From NCBI RefSeq assembly GCF_900239185.1, contig NZ_OENA01000010.1, positions 1 through 32,971 of the forward strand: a DNA stretch of 32,971 nucleotides, read 5' to 3'. Each line of letters opens with the position of its first letter. Position 1 is the first letter of the stretch. Made by a program: the position numbers and the translations under genes. The DNA comes from Tenacibaculum finnmarkense (lineage in GTDB: Bacteria > Bacteroidota > Bacteroidia > Flavobacteriales > Flavobacteriaceae). This document shows, one piece after another, positions 17,269-26,212 of this stretch. Below the pieces are notes generated by a model. That model had not been told where the DNA came from and did not search any database. It saw only the letters and a list, made by a program, of their open reading frames with translations.

Positions 17269-20200
17269 TTATTTCATCATAATTTTACGGGTACTTAGTT
17301 TACCGTCATTTTGAATTTGTATAAAGTAAATTCCGCGGCTTACTTTTTTAAATTTAATTTCTTTATTAAAATTACTAGATATTGTTGAAAATGTTTGTGT
17401 TTCTAATAATTGCCCTCTTGCATCAATTAATTTAATAATGGTTAGGTTTTTTTCTTTCACCTTAAAGTTTACCGTTAATGTTCCGTATGAAGGTACAGGG
17501 TATATTTTTAAATCGGTAAATAAATTTGCAGATGTCGCAAAACTTTCATCAACATTAATAGTATAATCTTCTACTTCACCATCAAAATTAAACTCACAAG
17601 AATTTTCTTTGTCGGTAGTTTCTTTTCTGGTTAAAATACGTAAGATTGTTGCGCCTAGTTTTGCATCTTCAGGAATGGTTATCGTAGTGTTATTTGTTGT
17701 TAAATTAAATGATTCACTTTCTTCAAATATCAAATTTTGATTCCAATCAATCCATCCGAAGGTTTTTAGTGCGTTATTTCCATCGCTATCAACTTCAATA
17801 TTTAAATCATATTGCTCACCTCTAACAACAGGTGTTGTAACCGAAGTAAAATTAGAATAACCAGTTGTTTTTGTTGAACTATTATTAATCTCTGCAAAAG
17901 CAACATTTGTTAGGCTTATTTTTGAAGTGCTATTTCCTTTTGATTTACAATAACGGTCGTTAACAACAAGTGTTAAGTTAATTGATTTTTTTAGTAAACC
18001 AGCAGTTGCTATTACTTTAATGGTATAATCTCCAATAGGAGCATTGTTTAAATTATCAATATGTACTGTAAAGGTTCCTGTTTTGTTAATTGTTATAGGA
18101 TTAAAAGTTACAACAGCATTTTCAGGGGCGTTTTCTGCTAAGAAAGTAACGTTTTCATTAAAGTCATTTAATGATTTAAAATCAACTATATAAGCTACTT
18201 TATTCACTGCTTTATTACAAATAGATATTGCTGGTTTTTGGCTTTTTAATGTAAAATCGGGTGTAATTTTAATGGTATAATCTTCTACTTCACCATTAAA
18301 ACCTAATTGACATTCGTTTGAGTTTTGAGAACCTTCTTTTTGAGTTACAATTCTTAAAATGGTTGTTCCTAATAAAGCATCCGAAGGAATAGCAATTTTT
18401 AATCCACTATTTTTAGTTGCTGTATTTGCGTTGCTTGTTGTTCCTAAATCATATTTTTCATTAGCATCAAACAAACAGTTTTGATTCCAGTCAACCCAAG
18501 CAAATGTTTGTACCGTTTGATTTCCTGCCGAATTTGCATTAACCACTAACGGATACGCTTCACCTTTTATAACCTGAGTATCGATTGCTGTGTAGTTGGT
18601 ATATCCTGTTGTTTTTGTAGAGGTATTATCAATACTTCCAAAACGAACAAGCGTTGTGCTAATTTGAGAGCTCATACTCCCTGCTGACTTACAAAGCGTA
18701 TTGTTTACATTAAAAGGAATATTTACTGATTTTTTAATAGAAGATGCTGTAGCGGTAACCACCATTTGGTAATCGCCAATAGCTGCATTTTTTAAGTTAG
18801 AAACAGTTAATTTTACGGTGTCATTTTCTTTAAAAGGATTCGGTGAAAAGGTAGCCGTAGCATTTGCAGGAAGCCCTGTAACTGAAAAAACAATATTTTC
18901 GTTGAATTTTACCAATGCTTTATAAGCCATGGTAAAAACTTGCTGATTAGTCGCTTTATTACAAATAGAAAAATTACCTGAAGTATTTGTTAGTGTAAAG
19001 TCTGGCTGAGGTTTTTCTGTTACAATTAAGGTATAATCTTCTGTTTCACCCCATTCTTCTTTGTGGCTTGAATCGCAAGCGCCATCACCATAGCCATTAG
19101 TAGGGTCATCATATTCTGAAACTACTCTAATTCGAGTACTTCCTAAAGCGGCATTTTTAGGAATATTAATGGTATATGTTGAACTTACATTAGCTCCCGA
19201 TTTGGTACCTAAATCATATCTTTCATCAGTAGTATTAAAGATAAAATCTTGATTCCAGTCGATAAATACATAACAATGATCTTGGTATCCATCGGTATTT
19301 AAAGTAACGCTTATTTGATGAGATTCTGTTCTTTTTACAGTGGTGCTTTTTGAAGTAAAATCTTCATAACCATCTACCTTATCGTTCCCTGAATTATTAT
19401 TGATGCTATTAAAAGTTACATTGCTAATGTGGTTGGCACCTCCAGCTTCATCGGTAAATGTTGAAGCACAATAAGAAGGTACTTGGGTTGTAAATTTATA
19501 AACCTTAGAAAAAGTTCCTTCAGCACAGGAATTTTTAGGCTTTATACGCCAGTAATAGGTAGTGCTACCAACTAATGAAGTGGTTGAGGTATATGCGTTG
19601 GTGTTCGCTTGTTGGTCAATTACAATAGTTGAAAAATTAGCATCAGTAGCAACCTCTATTTGATATGCAGTAGCATTATCGTCTTGTGTCCACTTAAATT
19701 CGGGAGCTATACTAGTATCTGTATCGGTATCTATTGGAAAGATAGGATTAACAGTTGTTAAAACATCTTGAATTACTTGTAATTCTCCTTGAGTTGTTTG
19801 GGTAACACTTGCTGATTTCCCTTGAATATTAAAGATGTAATCTTGAGCTATACTGTTGCTGAAATTTTTAAGCATTAGGGTAGCATCGCCATTGGAGCTT
19901 ATAGTTGCTGGAGTAAAACTAGCGGTAACACCAGTAGGTAAATTAGTAGCACTTAAAGTTACTGTTTCTTTAAGACCATTTAAAAAACTAAAATTAACAG
20001 TATAATTTACGGCATTAGTTCCTGATTTACAGGTTGTTTGTTTGGCTGTTTTATTGGTTATTAAAAAAGTAGGATCTGTTGAATTAATAGTGAAATTAGT
20101 AGGGTTCACATTATAAAAGACGTTATCGGCAGCCTCTACAAGTATTCTAGCCTGTGTTGTGATATTATTTGGTATGGTAATTTCTTCAGATCCATCATTA

Positions 20201-22023
20201 GGAGTATTCTCTTTTAAAATAATTGGAAAGGTAATACCGCCATCAACAGAAAGTTTAATAGTTACTTTTGCACAGTTTATTGGTGCGCTGTCTGTTGTTC
20301 CTTTATTCCATGAAATTGTTTGCTGATCTCCTGTAATCCAAGTAACATTTGTGTTGGGTACTGTTACAGTAAAAGGCGCTGCATCGGTTACTGTAATTTT
20401 CATGTCATCTCTTGCCGAATTTCCACCACCTGCATTGTTGTCTCTAACGGTTAATGAAAAATTTAATTCTCTAGCTACCGTAGGAAGAACAATCCATTGG
20501 TTAGAAGTTCCGTTTATAACATCTTCAAAAATAGGGAAATATCTTTTAGGTGATTTTGTAGGATTTAAAGACCTAAAAGTAGGACCTGCTGTACTTGTTG
20601 AAACAGGAGGCATTGTTGCTTTTTGAGTATCAATCTGCTCCCAGTTATAAGTAAGACTGTTAAGTCCTTGCGCATCGGTAGCTATTCCTTCTAAAACAAA
20701 AGGAGTTCCTTTAGGAATACTTACATTTTTACCTGCATTAGCTGTAGGAGCATCGTTATTAGTGCTTGATTGTACTGCACAACTTCCACTATTTTGCATA
20801 TGCGCCCACATTTGAGCAATACTTACTGCATGAAAATACGGATCACTATTTCCTTGAACATTAGGCGAACAAATACCTGCATACCCCATAATTGTCGAAC
20901 CACTTCCTGGTTCGGCAGAAGTTGATGATTTGTTACAATCGTTATTTTGTGTGTGAGTTCCTCCAAATTGATGCCCTATTTCATGACATACATAATCAAT
21001 ATCATAAGGATCATTAATCGGTTGATAACTACCTGTTATACCACTACCTTTATAACCAGTAACACATACTGAGCGAACTTGCGCTAAACCACCACCACCG
21101 GTACTAAATGTGTGACCTATATCGTAATTTGCATCCCCAATAATTGCATCACACTTTGCCTGACTTTCATCAATTAAAGCATCTGCATCATTATCGGTTA
21201 AATCATCAGTAGCAGCATCTAAAAATATTAATTTGTCGTTATTATTTACAAGTACCATTCTAACGGATAAATCTCTTTCATAAACTTCGTTTACACGAGT
21301 CATTGTCGTATTAATTGCCGATAAAACAACTGCTTTTTTGACAGCATCGGTAGCTGAGCTGGCAATATTTTGTCTGTTTAAATGAAATTGAGAATATTCA
21401 CCAGTACAAGCAATAGCAACTCTAAAAGTTCTTAGAATACCATCATTGGCATTTCTTTTTTGAATTGATGAAGTCATTGTTTTTTTAGCCGTGCTTTCAA
21501 CTTGACATCTAAAATCATTCTCTTTAGCTTTTAAAGCTGATTTTTTATAGATGATATATTTTTTTTTATCAACCGTATAAGGATCGATATATACAATGCT
21601 TTTATTAGCAGAATAGATAAGCGCATGCACACCATTGGCACCTAAACTAATTTTAGCAATTGCGGTAGGATCATCAACTCCTTGCCCAGAATAAGACTTA
21701 ATCATCGGGAATTTAGCTGCTAATTCAGGCGCTAAATAAGAAGTTTCTTTTATTAGAAATCGCTGTAATTTACCTTCAGCGTTAGGTAATGTTATAATAT
21801 GTTGACTTCTTTTTGATTTAAAACCTGTTAAATGATTTTGAAAACCATTTAAATTTAGCGTTGCTAAACGGTATTTTTCAGGCGTATTTTTTCTGCTTAA
21901 AGGTTTAACTTGTTGACTAGAAGTCTCTTTTTTTAGAGTTGTATTCCAAAAGTTTTGAGAAAAGGAATTTGTTGCTAAAAAAATAAAAAAGAAAAAGAGT
22001 ATTGAAGGATTTTTTTTTATCAT
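17269..22023 (-). CDS. Secreted reprolysin-like metalloprotease with GEVED domains and type IX sorting tail
   Basis: Large exported zinc protease (1584 residues). Signal peptide 1-22; propeptide-like region to about 190; M12-type catalytic domain with HExxHxxGxxH at 347-357 (H347, E348, H351, H357) and a Met-turn IMGY with Met379. Residues about 425-540 hold a PKD/REJ-like domain and about 755-848 a fibronectin III-like domain. Three GEVED domains follow (about 851-1001, 1111-1253, 1359-1491), each ending in a G-E-x-E-D-Y-T motif and separated by Ig-like spacers. The last about 80 residues (1504-1584) are a type A type IX secretion sorting domain (LKIYPVPSYGTLTVNF to RGIYFIQI and KIMMK). It should cross the outer membrane by the T9SS and be released or surface-bound. 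The substrate is unknown, perhaps host or environmental protein. Monocistronic. Confidence 0.95.
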   Translation of the reverse strand: MIKKNPSILFFFFIFLATNSFSQNFWNTTLKKETSSQQVKPLSRKNTPEKYRLATLNLNGFQNHLTGFKSKRSQHIITLPNAEGKLQRFLIKETSYLAPELAAKFPMIKSYSGQGVDDPTAIAKISLGANGVHALIYSANKSIVYIDPYTVDKKKYIIYKKSALKAKENDFRCQVESTAKKTMTSSIQKRNANDGILRTFRVAIACTGEYSQFHLNRQNIASSATDAVKKAVVLSAINTTMTRVNEVYERDLSVRMVLVNNNDKLIFLDAATDDLTDNDADALIDESQAKCDAIIGDANYDIGHTFSTGGGGLAQVRSVCVTGYKGSGITGSYQPINDPYDIDYVCHEIGHQFGGTHTQNNDCNKSSTSAEPGSGSTIMGYAGICSPNVQGNSDPYFHAVSIAQMWAHMQNSGSCAVQSSTNNDAPTANAGKNVSIPKGTPFVLEGIATDAQGLNSLTYNWEQIDTQKATMPPVSTSTAGPTFRSLNPTKSPKRYFPIFEDVINGTSNQWIVLPTVARELNFSLTVRDNNAGGGNSARDDMKITVTDAAPFTVTVPNTNVTWITGDQQTISWNKGTTDSAPINCAKVTIKLSVDGGITFPIILKENTPNDGSEEITIPNNITTQARILVEAADNVFYNVNPTNFTINSTDPTFLITNKTAKQTTCKSGTNAVNYTVNFSFLNGLKETVTLSATNLPTGVTASFTPATISSNGDATLMLKNFSNSIAQDYIFNIQGKSASVTQTTQGELQVIQDVLTTVNPIFPIDTDTDTSIAPEFKWTQDDNATAYQIEVATDANFSTIVIDQQANTNAYTSTTSLVGSTTYYWRIKPKNSCAEGTFSKVYKFTTQVPSYCASTFTDEAGGANHISNVTFNSINNNSGNDKVDGYEDFTSKSTTVKRTESHQISVTLNTDGYQDHCYVFIDWNQDFIFNTTDERYDLGTKSGANVSSTYTINIPKNAALGSTRIRVVSEYDDPTNGYGDGACDSSHKEEWGETEDYTLIVTEKPQPDFTLTNTSGNFSICNKATNQQVFTMAYKALVKFNENIVFSVTGLPANATATFSPNPFKENDTVKLTVSNLKNAAIGDYQMVVTATASSIKKSVNIPFNVNNTLCKSAGSMSSQISTTLVRFGSIDNTSTKTTGYTNYTAIDTQVIKGEAYPLVVNANSAGNQTVQTFAWVDWNQNCLFDANEKYDLGTTSNANTATKNSGLKIAIPSDALLGTTILRIVTQKEGSQNSNECQLGFNGEVEDYTIKITPDFTLKSQKPAISICNKAVNKVAYIVDFKSLNDFNENVTFLAENAPENAVVTFNPITINKTGTFTVHIDNLNNAPIGDYTIKVIATAGLLKKSINLTLVVNDRYCKSKGNSTSKISLTNVAFAEINNSSTKTTGYSNFTSVTTPVVRGEQYDLNIEVDSDGNNALKTFGWIDWNQNLIFEESESFNLTTNNTTITIPEDAKLGATILRILTRKETTDKENSCEFNFDGEVEDYTINVDESFATSANLFTDLKIYPVPSYGTLTVNFKVKEKNLTIIKLIDARGQLLETQTFSTISSNFNKEIKFKKVSRGIYFIQIQNDGKLSTRKIMMK

Positions 22024-22074
22024 AATTATGAATTGTTAATAGGCATTGTTATAACAGCTTGGTGTTAATTTTAG

Positions 22075-22082
22075 TACCTTTG
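22075..22082 (+). promoter_or_regulatory. -7 element TACCTTTG of lipB
   Basis: TACCTTTG fits TAnnTTTG and is identical to the dnaG element. The lipB ATG is 25 bases downstream. The 84-base spacer is shared with the divergent protease gene, for which no matching element was seen. Confidence 0.5.
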
Positions 22083-22107
22083 GGGGATTGTTTTAGGATA
22101 CAAATTT

Positions 22108-22812
22108 ATGAATAAAAATATAACAGTTAGTGATTTAGGTCAAAAAGATTATAAACACACTTGGGATTATCAAGCTAAATTATTAGAAGAAATCGTTTCT
22201 TTAAAACGAGAAAACAGAAATAAATCCCTGAAAATTAGCACGCCCAATCATTTTTTATTTGTTGAACATCCGCATGTTTACACCCTTGGTAAATCAGGGG
22301 ATTTAAGCAATTTATTATTAAATGAAGCACAATTAAAAGAAAAAGGAGCTACTTTTTATAAAATAAATAGAGGAGGAGACATTACCTATCATGGTCCAGG
22401 GCAAATAGTCGGCTATCCGATACTTGATTTAGAAAATTTTTTTACAGACATCCATAAATACTTACGTTTCTTAGAAGAAGCAATTATATTAACAATTGCC
22501 GAATATGGCTTAGAAGCAGGGCGTAGCGATGGTGAAACAGGTGTTTGGCTAGGAGTAGGAACACCGTTTGCTCGAAAAATTTGCGCCATGGGAATTCGTG
22601 CAAGTAGGTGGGTAACTATGCACGGTTTTGCTTTAAATGTAAATGTAAATTTAGGCTATTTTGACAATATTATTCCTTGTGGAATTAGAGGAAAAGCAGT
22701 TACTTCTATGCAGGCTGAATTAGGTTATGAAGTTTCAGAAGCTGCCGTAAAACAAAAAATATTAAAACACTTTAAAACACTTTTTGAAGTAGAAGCTTAT
22801 ATAGAGGCATAA
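22108..22812 (+). CDS. lipB: Octanoyltransferase LipB
   Basis: Moves octanoyl from acyl carrier protein to the lipoyl domains of 2-oxoacid dehydrogenases and the glycine cleavage H protein, before LipA inserts sulfur. The 234-residue product shows the family's RGGDITYHGPGQ signature (88-99), the KICAMGIRASRWVTMHGFALN segment, and the catalytic Cys191 and Lys196 in IPCGIRGKAVTSM. The start at 22108 suits the -7 element just upstream. It is a single gene, closed by a strong terminator shared with the convergent yceI-like gene. Confidence 0.95.
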   Translation: MNKNITVSDLGQKDYKHTWDYQAKLLEEIVSLKRENRNKSLKISTPNHFLFVEHPHVYTLGKSGDLSNLLLNEAQLKEKGATFYKINRGGDITYHGPGQIVGYPILDLENFFTDIHKYLRFLEEAIILTIAEYGLEAGRSDGETGVWLGVGTPFARKICAMGIRASRWVTMHGFALNVNVNLGYFDNIIPCGIRGKAVTSMQAELGYEVSEAAVKQKILKHFKTLFEVEAYIEA

Positions 22813-22823
22813 AATTTAAACAT

Positions 22824-22866
22824 AAAAAAAAGGGTTGACATTTTAATGTGTCAACCCTTTTTTTAT
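22824..22866. terminator. Bidirectional terminator between lipB and the YceI-like gene
   Basis: AAAAAGGGTTGACA and TGTCAACCCTTTTT are perfect 14-bp arms around an 8-base loop, with A-run and T-run flanks. It lies between two convergent genes, so it can stop both. Confidence 0.92.
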
Positions 22867-22876
22867 GTAGCTAAAA

Positions 22877-23521
22877 TTATTTTTTAGCTTTAATATCAAA
22901 AGAAATCTCTAATAAATCGTTAATAAATTTATCTTTTAAAAGAGCATCAAATTTTTTAGATTTAAAAGTAACTCCAAAATCAGTTCTATCAATACTAAAA
23001 ACAGCACTTTTAAAAGTAGCCATACCTTTGTTTTGAGTAACCGTTGCAGGAATTGTAATACTTTTTGTAGTTCCTCTAAGTGTTAAATTACCTGTTACCT
23101 GTAATTTCCCACCTTTAAGCTCAGAACTTGAAACTTCAAATTTAGCAGTAGGAAACTTTTCAACATCAAAAAAGTCAGCACCTTTTAAATGATTTTCTAA
23201 TTTCTCTTTACCATCAGCAACTTCTAAATCGGCACATAAAATTGAATTCATATCAATAACAAACTCCCCAGATTTAAGTAGGTTGTTTTCAATTTCAAAC
23301 AATCCTTTAGTAATGCTAACAGTACCATTATGAGAACCTGTAGGTTTGTTTCCTTTCCAGGTAACGGTAGATTCTGCAATATTTGCTTTGTAAGAATTAA
23401 TTACATTTTCTACTTTTTTAATATCTTTAACCTCTTGGTTAGCAGTAACTTTATTTTTTTCTGATTTACAAGAAACAGCCGTAATTGCGATAAGAGCAAT
23501 TGCTAAAATTGATTTTTTCAT
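22877..23521 (-). CDS. YceI-family lipoprotein
   Basis: YceI-like proteins form a lipocalin-type barrel that binds isoprenoid-like molecules; the actual ligand here is unknown. The chosen ATG at 23521 begins MKKSILAIALIAITAVSCKS, a lipoprotein signal with Cys18, giving 214 residues. An upstream in-frame start (23560) would add 13 residues before the signal and lies next to the promoter, so it is rejected. The domain runs from STVTWKGNKPTGSHNGTVSI through DFFDVEKFPTAKFEVSS, VTGNLTLRGTTKSI and FSIDRTDFGVTFKS, all typical of the family. Monocistronic, with a TATCTTTG -7 element. Confidence 0.92.
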   Translation of the reverse strand: MKKSILAIALIAITAVSCKSEKNKVTANQEVKDIKKVENVINSYKANIAESTVTWKGNKPTGSHNGTVSITKGLFEIENNLLKSGEFVIDMNSILCADLEVADGKEKLENHLKGADFFDVEKFPTAKFEVSSSELKGGKLQVTGNLTLRGTTKSITIPATVTQNKGMATFKSAVFSIDRTDFGVTFKSKKFDALLKDKFINDLLEISFDIKAKK

Positions 23522-23571
23522 TTTAATTGATTTTTTATAATTGATTATTAATAAACTCAAATAACTTACGG

Positions 23572-23579
23572 CAAAGATA
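23572..23579 (-). promoter_or_regulatory. -7 element TATCTTTG of the yceI-like gene
   Basis: TATCTTTG on the minus strand matches TAnnTTTG. The leader to the ATG at 23521 is about 50 bases. A 12-bp palindrome (23592-23603) lies where the -33 box should be. Confidence 0.55.
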
Positions 23580-23591
23580 CTTTAAAAATAG

Positions 23592-23603
23592 TTTCCACGG
23601 AAA
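23592..23603. promoter_or_regulatory. Operator-like palindrome TTTCCACGGAAA
   Basis: TTTCC and GGAAA arms around AC, placed 12 bases upstream of the yceI -7 element and touching the tcdA stop codon. It could be a repressor or activator site or a short 3' hairpin of the tcdA operon. Only the inverted repeat itself is seen. Confidence 0.25.
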
Positions 23604-24320
23604 TTATTTTTTCGTTAAGATTTTGTTAATTACGTAAGAACTAGCTTGTAAGCCAAAAGCAGCGGGCATATAGCTGATAGTTCCGTAAAAAGATTTCTTA
23701 AAATTACTTCCGTCAGTCATTTGTAAACTTTCGGAAATTTGAATTTCTTCAGAGTAAACAGCAGTAATACCTTTGTTTACTTTTCGTTCTTTTAACCGTT
23801 TTTTTATGGCGCGTGCCATTTTACAATTCTTTGTTTTACTGATGTCTTTCACCACTACTTTACTAGCATCTAATTTTCCACCAGCACCCATCGCACTGAT
23901 TAATTTCACTTTTTTTCTTTTGGCAGCAACAATTAAATTAACCTTCGGAGTAATGCTGTCAATACAATCCATTACGTAATCATATTGGGGGCTTACAATT
24001 TCAAAAGCTCTTTCAGGAGATAAAAACTCTTCTATTGCTGTTAGTTCTATTTCAGGATTTATATCTTTAATTCTGTCGGCAATTACGCTTACTTTTGTTT
24101 TTCCAACAGTACTATCTAATGCGGGTAACTGTCTATTTTTATTAGTTTCATCAAAAGCATCACCATCAACAATTGTTATTTTTCCAACACCAGCTCTTGC
24201 TATAAATTCTGCAGCAAACGAACCAACGCCACCCAAGCCAACAATTAAAATATTTGCTTTTTGAAGTTTTTCCATTCCTTCTTTCTGAACCAATAATTCC
24301 GTTCTTTCTAACCAACTCAT
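23604..24320 (-). CDS. tcdA: tRNA threonylcarbamoyladenosine dehydratase TcdA (E1-like)
   Basis: ThiF/MoeB-superfamily ATP-dependent enzyme that cyclises t6A37 to ct6A in ANN-decoding tRNAs. The 238 residues contain the nucleotide-binding GLGGVGSFAAEFIARAGVG, the DGDAFDETNKNRQ motif with its Asn-Arg-Gln, the DCIDSITPKVNLI region, and ISAMGAGGKLD, which are characteristic of TcdA/CsdL. Last gene of the rsgA operon. Its ATG overlaps the tatD stop by four bases (ATGA), showing translational coupling. Confidence 0.92.
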   Translation of the reverse strand: MSWLERTELLVQKEGMEKLQKANILIVGLGGVGSFAAEFIARAGVGKITIVDGDAFDETNKNRQLPALDSTVGKTKVSVIADRIKDINPEIELTAIEEFLSPERAFEIVSPQYDYVMDCIDSITPKVNLIVAAKRKKVKLISAMGAGGKLDASKVVVKDISKTKNCKMARAIKKRLKERKVNKGITAVYSEEIQISESLQMTDGSNFKKSFYGTISYMPAAFGLQASSYVINKILTKK

Positions 24321-24955
24321 TGTATAAATAATGTATTAAAATTTTGATGTATATTCTCTTGTATTTTTTTCACGCTAGTATTTTTGATGCGACTTGCTTT
24401 TTCATAAACAGTGGCGATATCAATATCTGCATTATCTGTTTCTAAGAAAATTTTATCCAAAGGAATAGTAAAAAATACTTCTTGTAATTTTTCGGAATAT
24501 AAAAGGGCTTTTCCAAAGGATAAAAAACAGCCATTCTTAATTAAATCATTGGCAATTTGACTGTTTTTATGAAAACCGTGAATTAGCCATTTTTGCGTAG
24601 GTTTCAGCTCTTTTTTAATTTGAATTATCTCCTGAAAAGCCTTTACACAATGTATAATTAATGGTTTTTTATAAGCTTCTGATAATTTAACATGTTCTTT
24701 AAAAACTGTAATTTGAAGTGTATAATTTACTTCGGATAATCTATCGAAACCACATTCGCCGATGGCATAACAATTTTTATGAAGTAATTTTTTTTTGATA
24801 AAGATAAGTTCATCTTCAATAGTATTTTTGTTGATAAACCAAGGATGAATCCCGATAGAAAACGGCGTATTAAAATCGGTTGAATTAGGATAACAATTTA
24901 AAATACTAAAATTTTCATCAGAATTAGTATGCGTATGAATATTTATAAATTTCAC
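24317..24955 (-). CDS. TatD-family metal-dependent hydrolase
   Basis: TatD-type TIM-barrel hydrolase; relatives act as Mg-dependent DNases or 3'-5' exonucleases, and the substrate here is not known. It has 212 residues, shorter than the usual roughly 255. Metal-site motifs are present: HTHT at residues 7-10, the GECGFDR glutamate segment, PLIIHCVKAF, WLIHGFHKN, and the LETDNAD aspartate near the C-terminus. Some loops seem trimmed, a compact variant I recall from Bacteroidota. It starts 11 bases after the DTW gene and overlaps tcdA by four. Confidence 0.9.
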   Translation of the reverse strand: MKFINIHTHTNSDENFSILNCYPNSTDFNTPFSIGIHPWFINKNTIEDELIFIKKKLLHKNCYAIGECGFDRLSEVNYTLQITVFKEHVKLSEAYKKPLIIHCVKAFQEIIQIKKELKPTQKWLIHGFHKNSQIANDLIKNGCFLSFGKALLYSEKLQEVFFTIPLDKIFLETDNADIDIATVYEKASRIKNTSVKKIQENIHQNFNTLFIQ

Positions 24956-24966
24956 AAAAAAAATAG

Positions 24967-25671
24967 CTAATTTTCTTGTTCAAAAATAATACTTCTTTCC
25001 ATATTTTTTTTATAAACATTCTTAGGGATAAGCTCTTTATTATTTGTGTTTAGCATACATTTAATTTGATGGTCAATCATTTTTTCAAAAGGAACAAGAA
25101 AATCTTTGGTATCACATTGTTCTAAATTGCTTTGATTAAGTAAATTTAAAACGGTGTAAACAGATTCAATAGTACTAAGGCAAAGCGGTGCAGGCTGTTG
25201 CTTAATACTAAATTTTGATTTTATTTTATTATCAAAACTTACTCTTTTTAGTTGCTGTAAGTTTTCACTCAATTTAAGCATTTTACGAGCGCAAGGCCAT
25301 GTTCCATCAAGAATAAAAATATGAGGATTATCGCCCATAAATGAATTTATTTCTGAACTTTTATTTACTGATAAGTTCAAGCTATCTTCCCCCGGATAAA
25401 GTAAAAAAGCCCCATTTTTTTCTTCAGTTAGTATTTCATTTACACGTTTATTATTTGTGAAATCTACACCAACTATTATTTCTGAATTTTCAAGTTGAAG
25501 ATTCGTCATACGCCCCGTTCCATTTTTTTCTTTTTTGTATTCTTTCGGGTGCATAAGAATAATAAAACGAGTTTTGGTTTGTAAATTATTTGTGTGTTTA
25601 CAAATACATGATGATGAGGGCATCATGCATTTATAACATGTTATTCTTGGGGTTTTCATTGCTGTTTTCAA
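24967..25671 (-). CDS. tapT: DTW-domain tRNA-uridine aminocarboxypropyltransferase
   Basis: Transfers the 3-amino-3-carboxypropyl group of S-adenosylmethionine to a uridine in tRNA (acp3U). The 234 residues show the DTW family layout: a zinc-binding-like CYKCMMPSSSCIC near the N-terminus, MHPKEYKKEKNGTGRM, the name-giving DGTWPCARKM, and LSTIES. A second ATG at codon 5 (25659) is a possible start. The assignment to TapT rather than another DTW subfamily is by general similarity. It sits between dtd and tatD in an operon of tRNA and ribosome upkeep. Confidence 0.88.
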   Translation of the reverse strand: MKTAMKTPRITCYKCMMPSSSCICKHTNNLQTKTRFIILMHPKEYKKEKNGTGRMTNLQLENSEIIVGVDFTNNKRVNEILTEEKNGAFLLYPGEDSLNLSVNKSSEINSFMGDNPHIFILDGTWPCARKMLKLSENLQQLKRVSFDNKIKSKFSIKQQPAPLCLSTIESVYTVLNLLNQSNLEQCDTKDFLVPFEKMIDHQIKCMLNTNNKELIPKNVYKKNMERSIIFEQEN

Positions 25672-25715
25672 AGCGAATCTCTCTTTTTTGAATTATTGCT
25701 AATTATAAAGCAGTA

Positions 25716-26168
25716 TTACACCTTATTTTTACTATCCATAATAATTGTAACAGGACCATCGTTTAAAAGTTCGATTTTCATGTCGGCACCAAATTTACCT
25801 GTTTGCACTTTTTTACCTAAATTCTTTTCAAATTCTTCAATAAATTGCTCATATAAAGGAATCGCAATTTCAGGTTTTGCCGCATTCATATAACTAGGGC
25901 GGTTTCCTTTTTTTGTAGATGCCTGCAATGTAAACTGACTCACGATAATTGCCTCTGCTTGGGTATCAATTAACGAATTATTCATCACCTGATTATCATC
26001 ATTAAAAATCCGAAGATTTACAATTTTTTTAGCTAACCAATTAATATCTTCTTGAGTATCATCATTAGTAATGCCTACAAAAACGAGTAAGCCATAATTA
26101 ATATCAGCAACTTTTTCACTTTGAATAGTTACACTAGCATTGCTTACTCTTTGAATTACGGCTTTCAT
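25716..26168 (-). CDS. dtd: D-aminoacyl-tRNA deacylase
   Basis: Homodimeric proofreading enzyme that frees tRNAs mischarged with D-amino acids or with glycine. At 150 residues it has the family length. Signatures: MKAVIQRVSNASVTI start, the SQFTL motif, and the NDGPVT motif (here LLNDGPVTIIMDSK), which carries the Gly-Pro pair of the chiral-selectivity site. It follows rsgA after a spacer made entirely of an 11-bp tandem repeat. Confidence 0.96.
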   Translation of the reverse strand: MKAVIQRVSNASVTIQSEKVADINYGLLVFVGITNDDTQEDINWLAKKIVNLRIFNDDNQVMNNSLIDTQAEAIIVSQFTLQASTKKGNRPSYMNAAKPEIAIPLYEQFIEEFEKNLGKKVQTGKFGADMKIELLNDGPVTIIMDSKNKV

Positions 26169-26212
26169 TTATTCTTGGCTTATTCTTGGCTTATTCTTTG
26201 TTTATTCTTTAT
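26169..26212. repeat. Four 11-bp tandem repeats at the rsgA-dtd junction
   Basis: Units at 26169-26179 and 26180-26190 are identical (TTATTCTTGGC), and those at 26191-26201 and 26202-26212 are close variants (TTATTCTTTGT, TTATTCTTTAT). The last unit contains the rsgA stop and the first abuts the dtd ATG, so the 33-base spacer equals three units. Read on the coding strand each unit ends in GAATAA, placing stop codons in all three frames. Confidence 0.8.

Noticed and set aside
20351..20626. 91-codon plus-strand ORF
   Set aside because: Antisense to the metalloprotease gene; no promoter or family features.
23522..23560. Longer start for the YceI-like protein
   Set aside because: It would put 13 residues before a proper lipoprotein signal and lies directly behind the -7 element.
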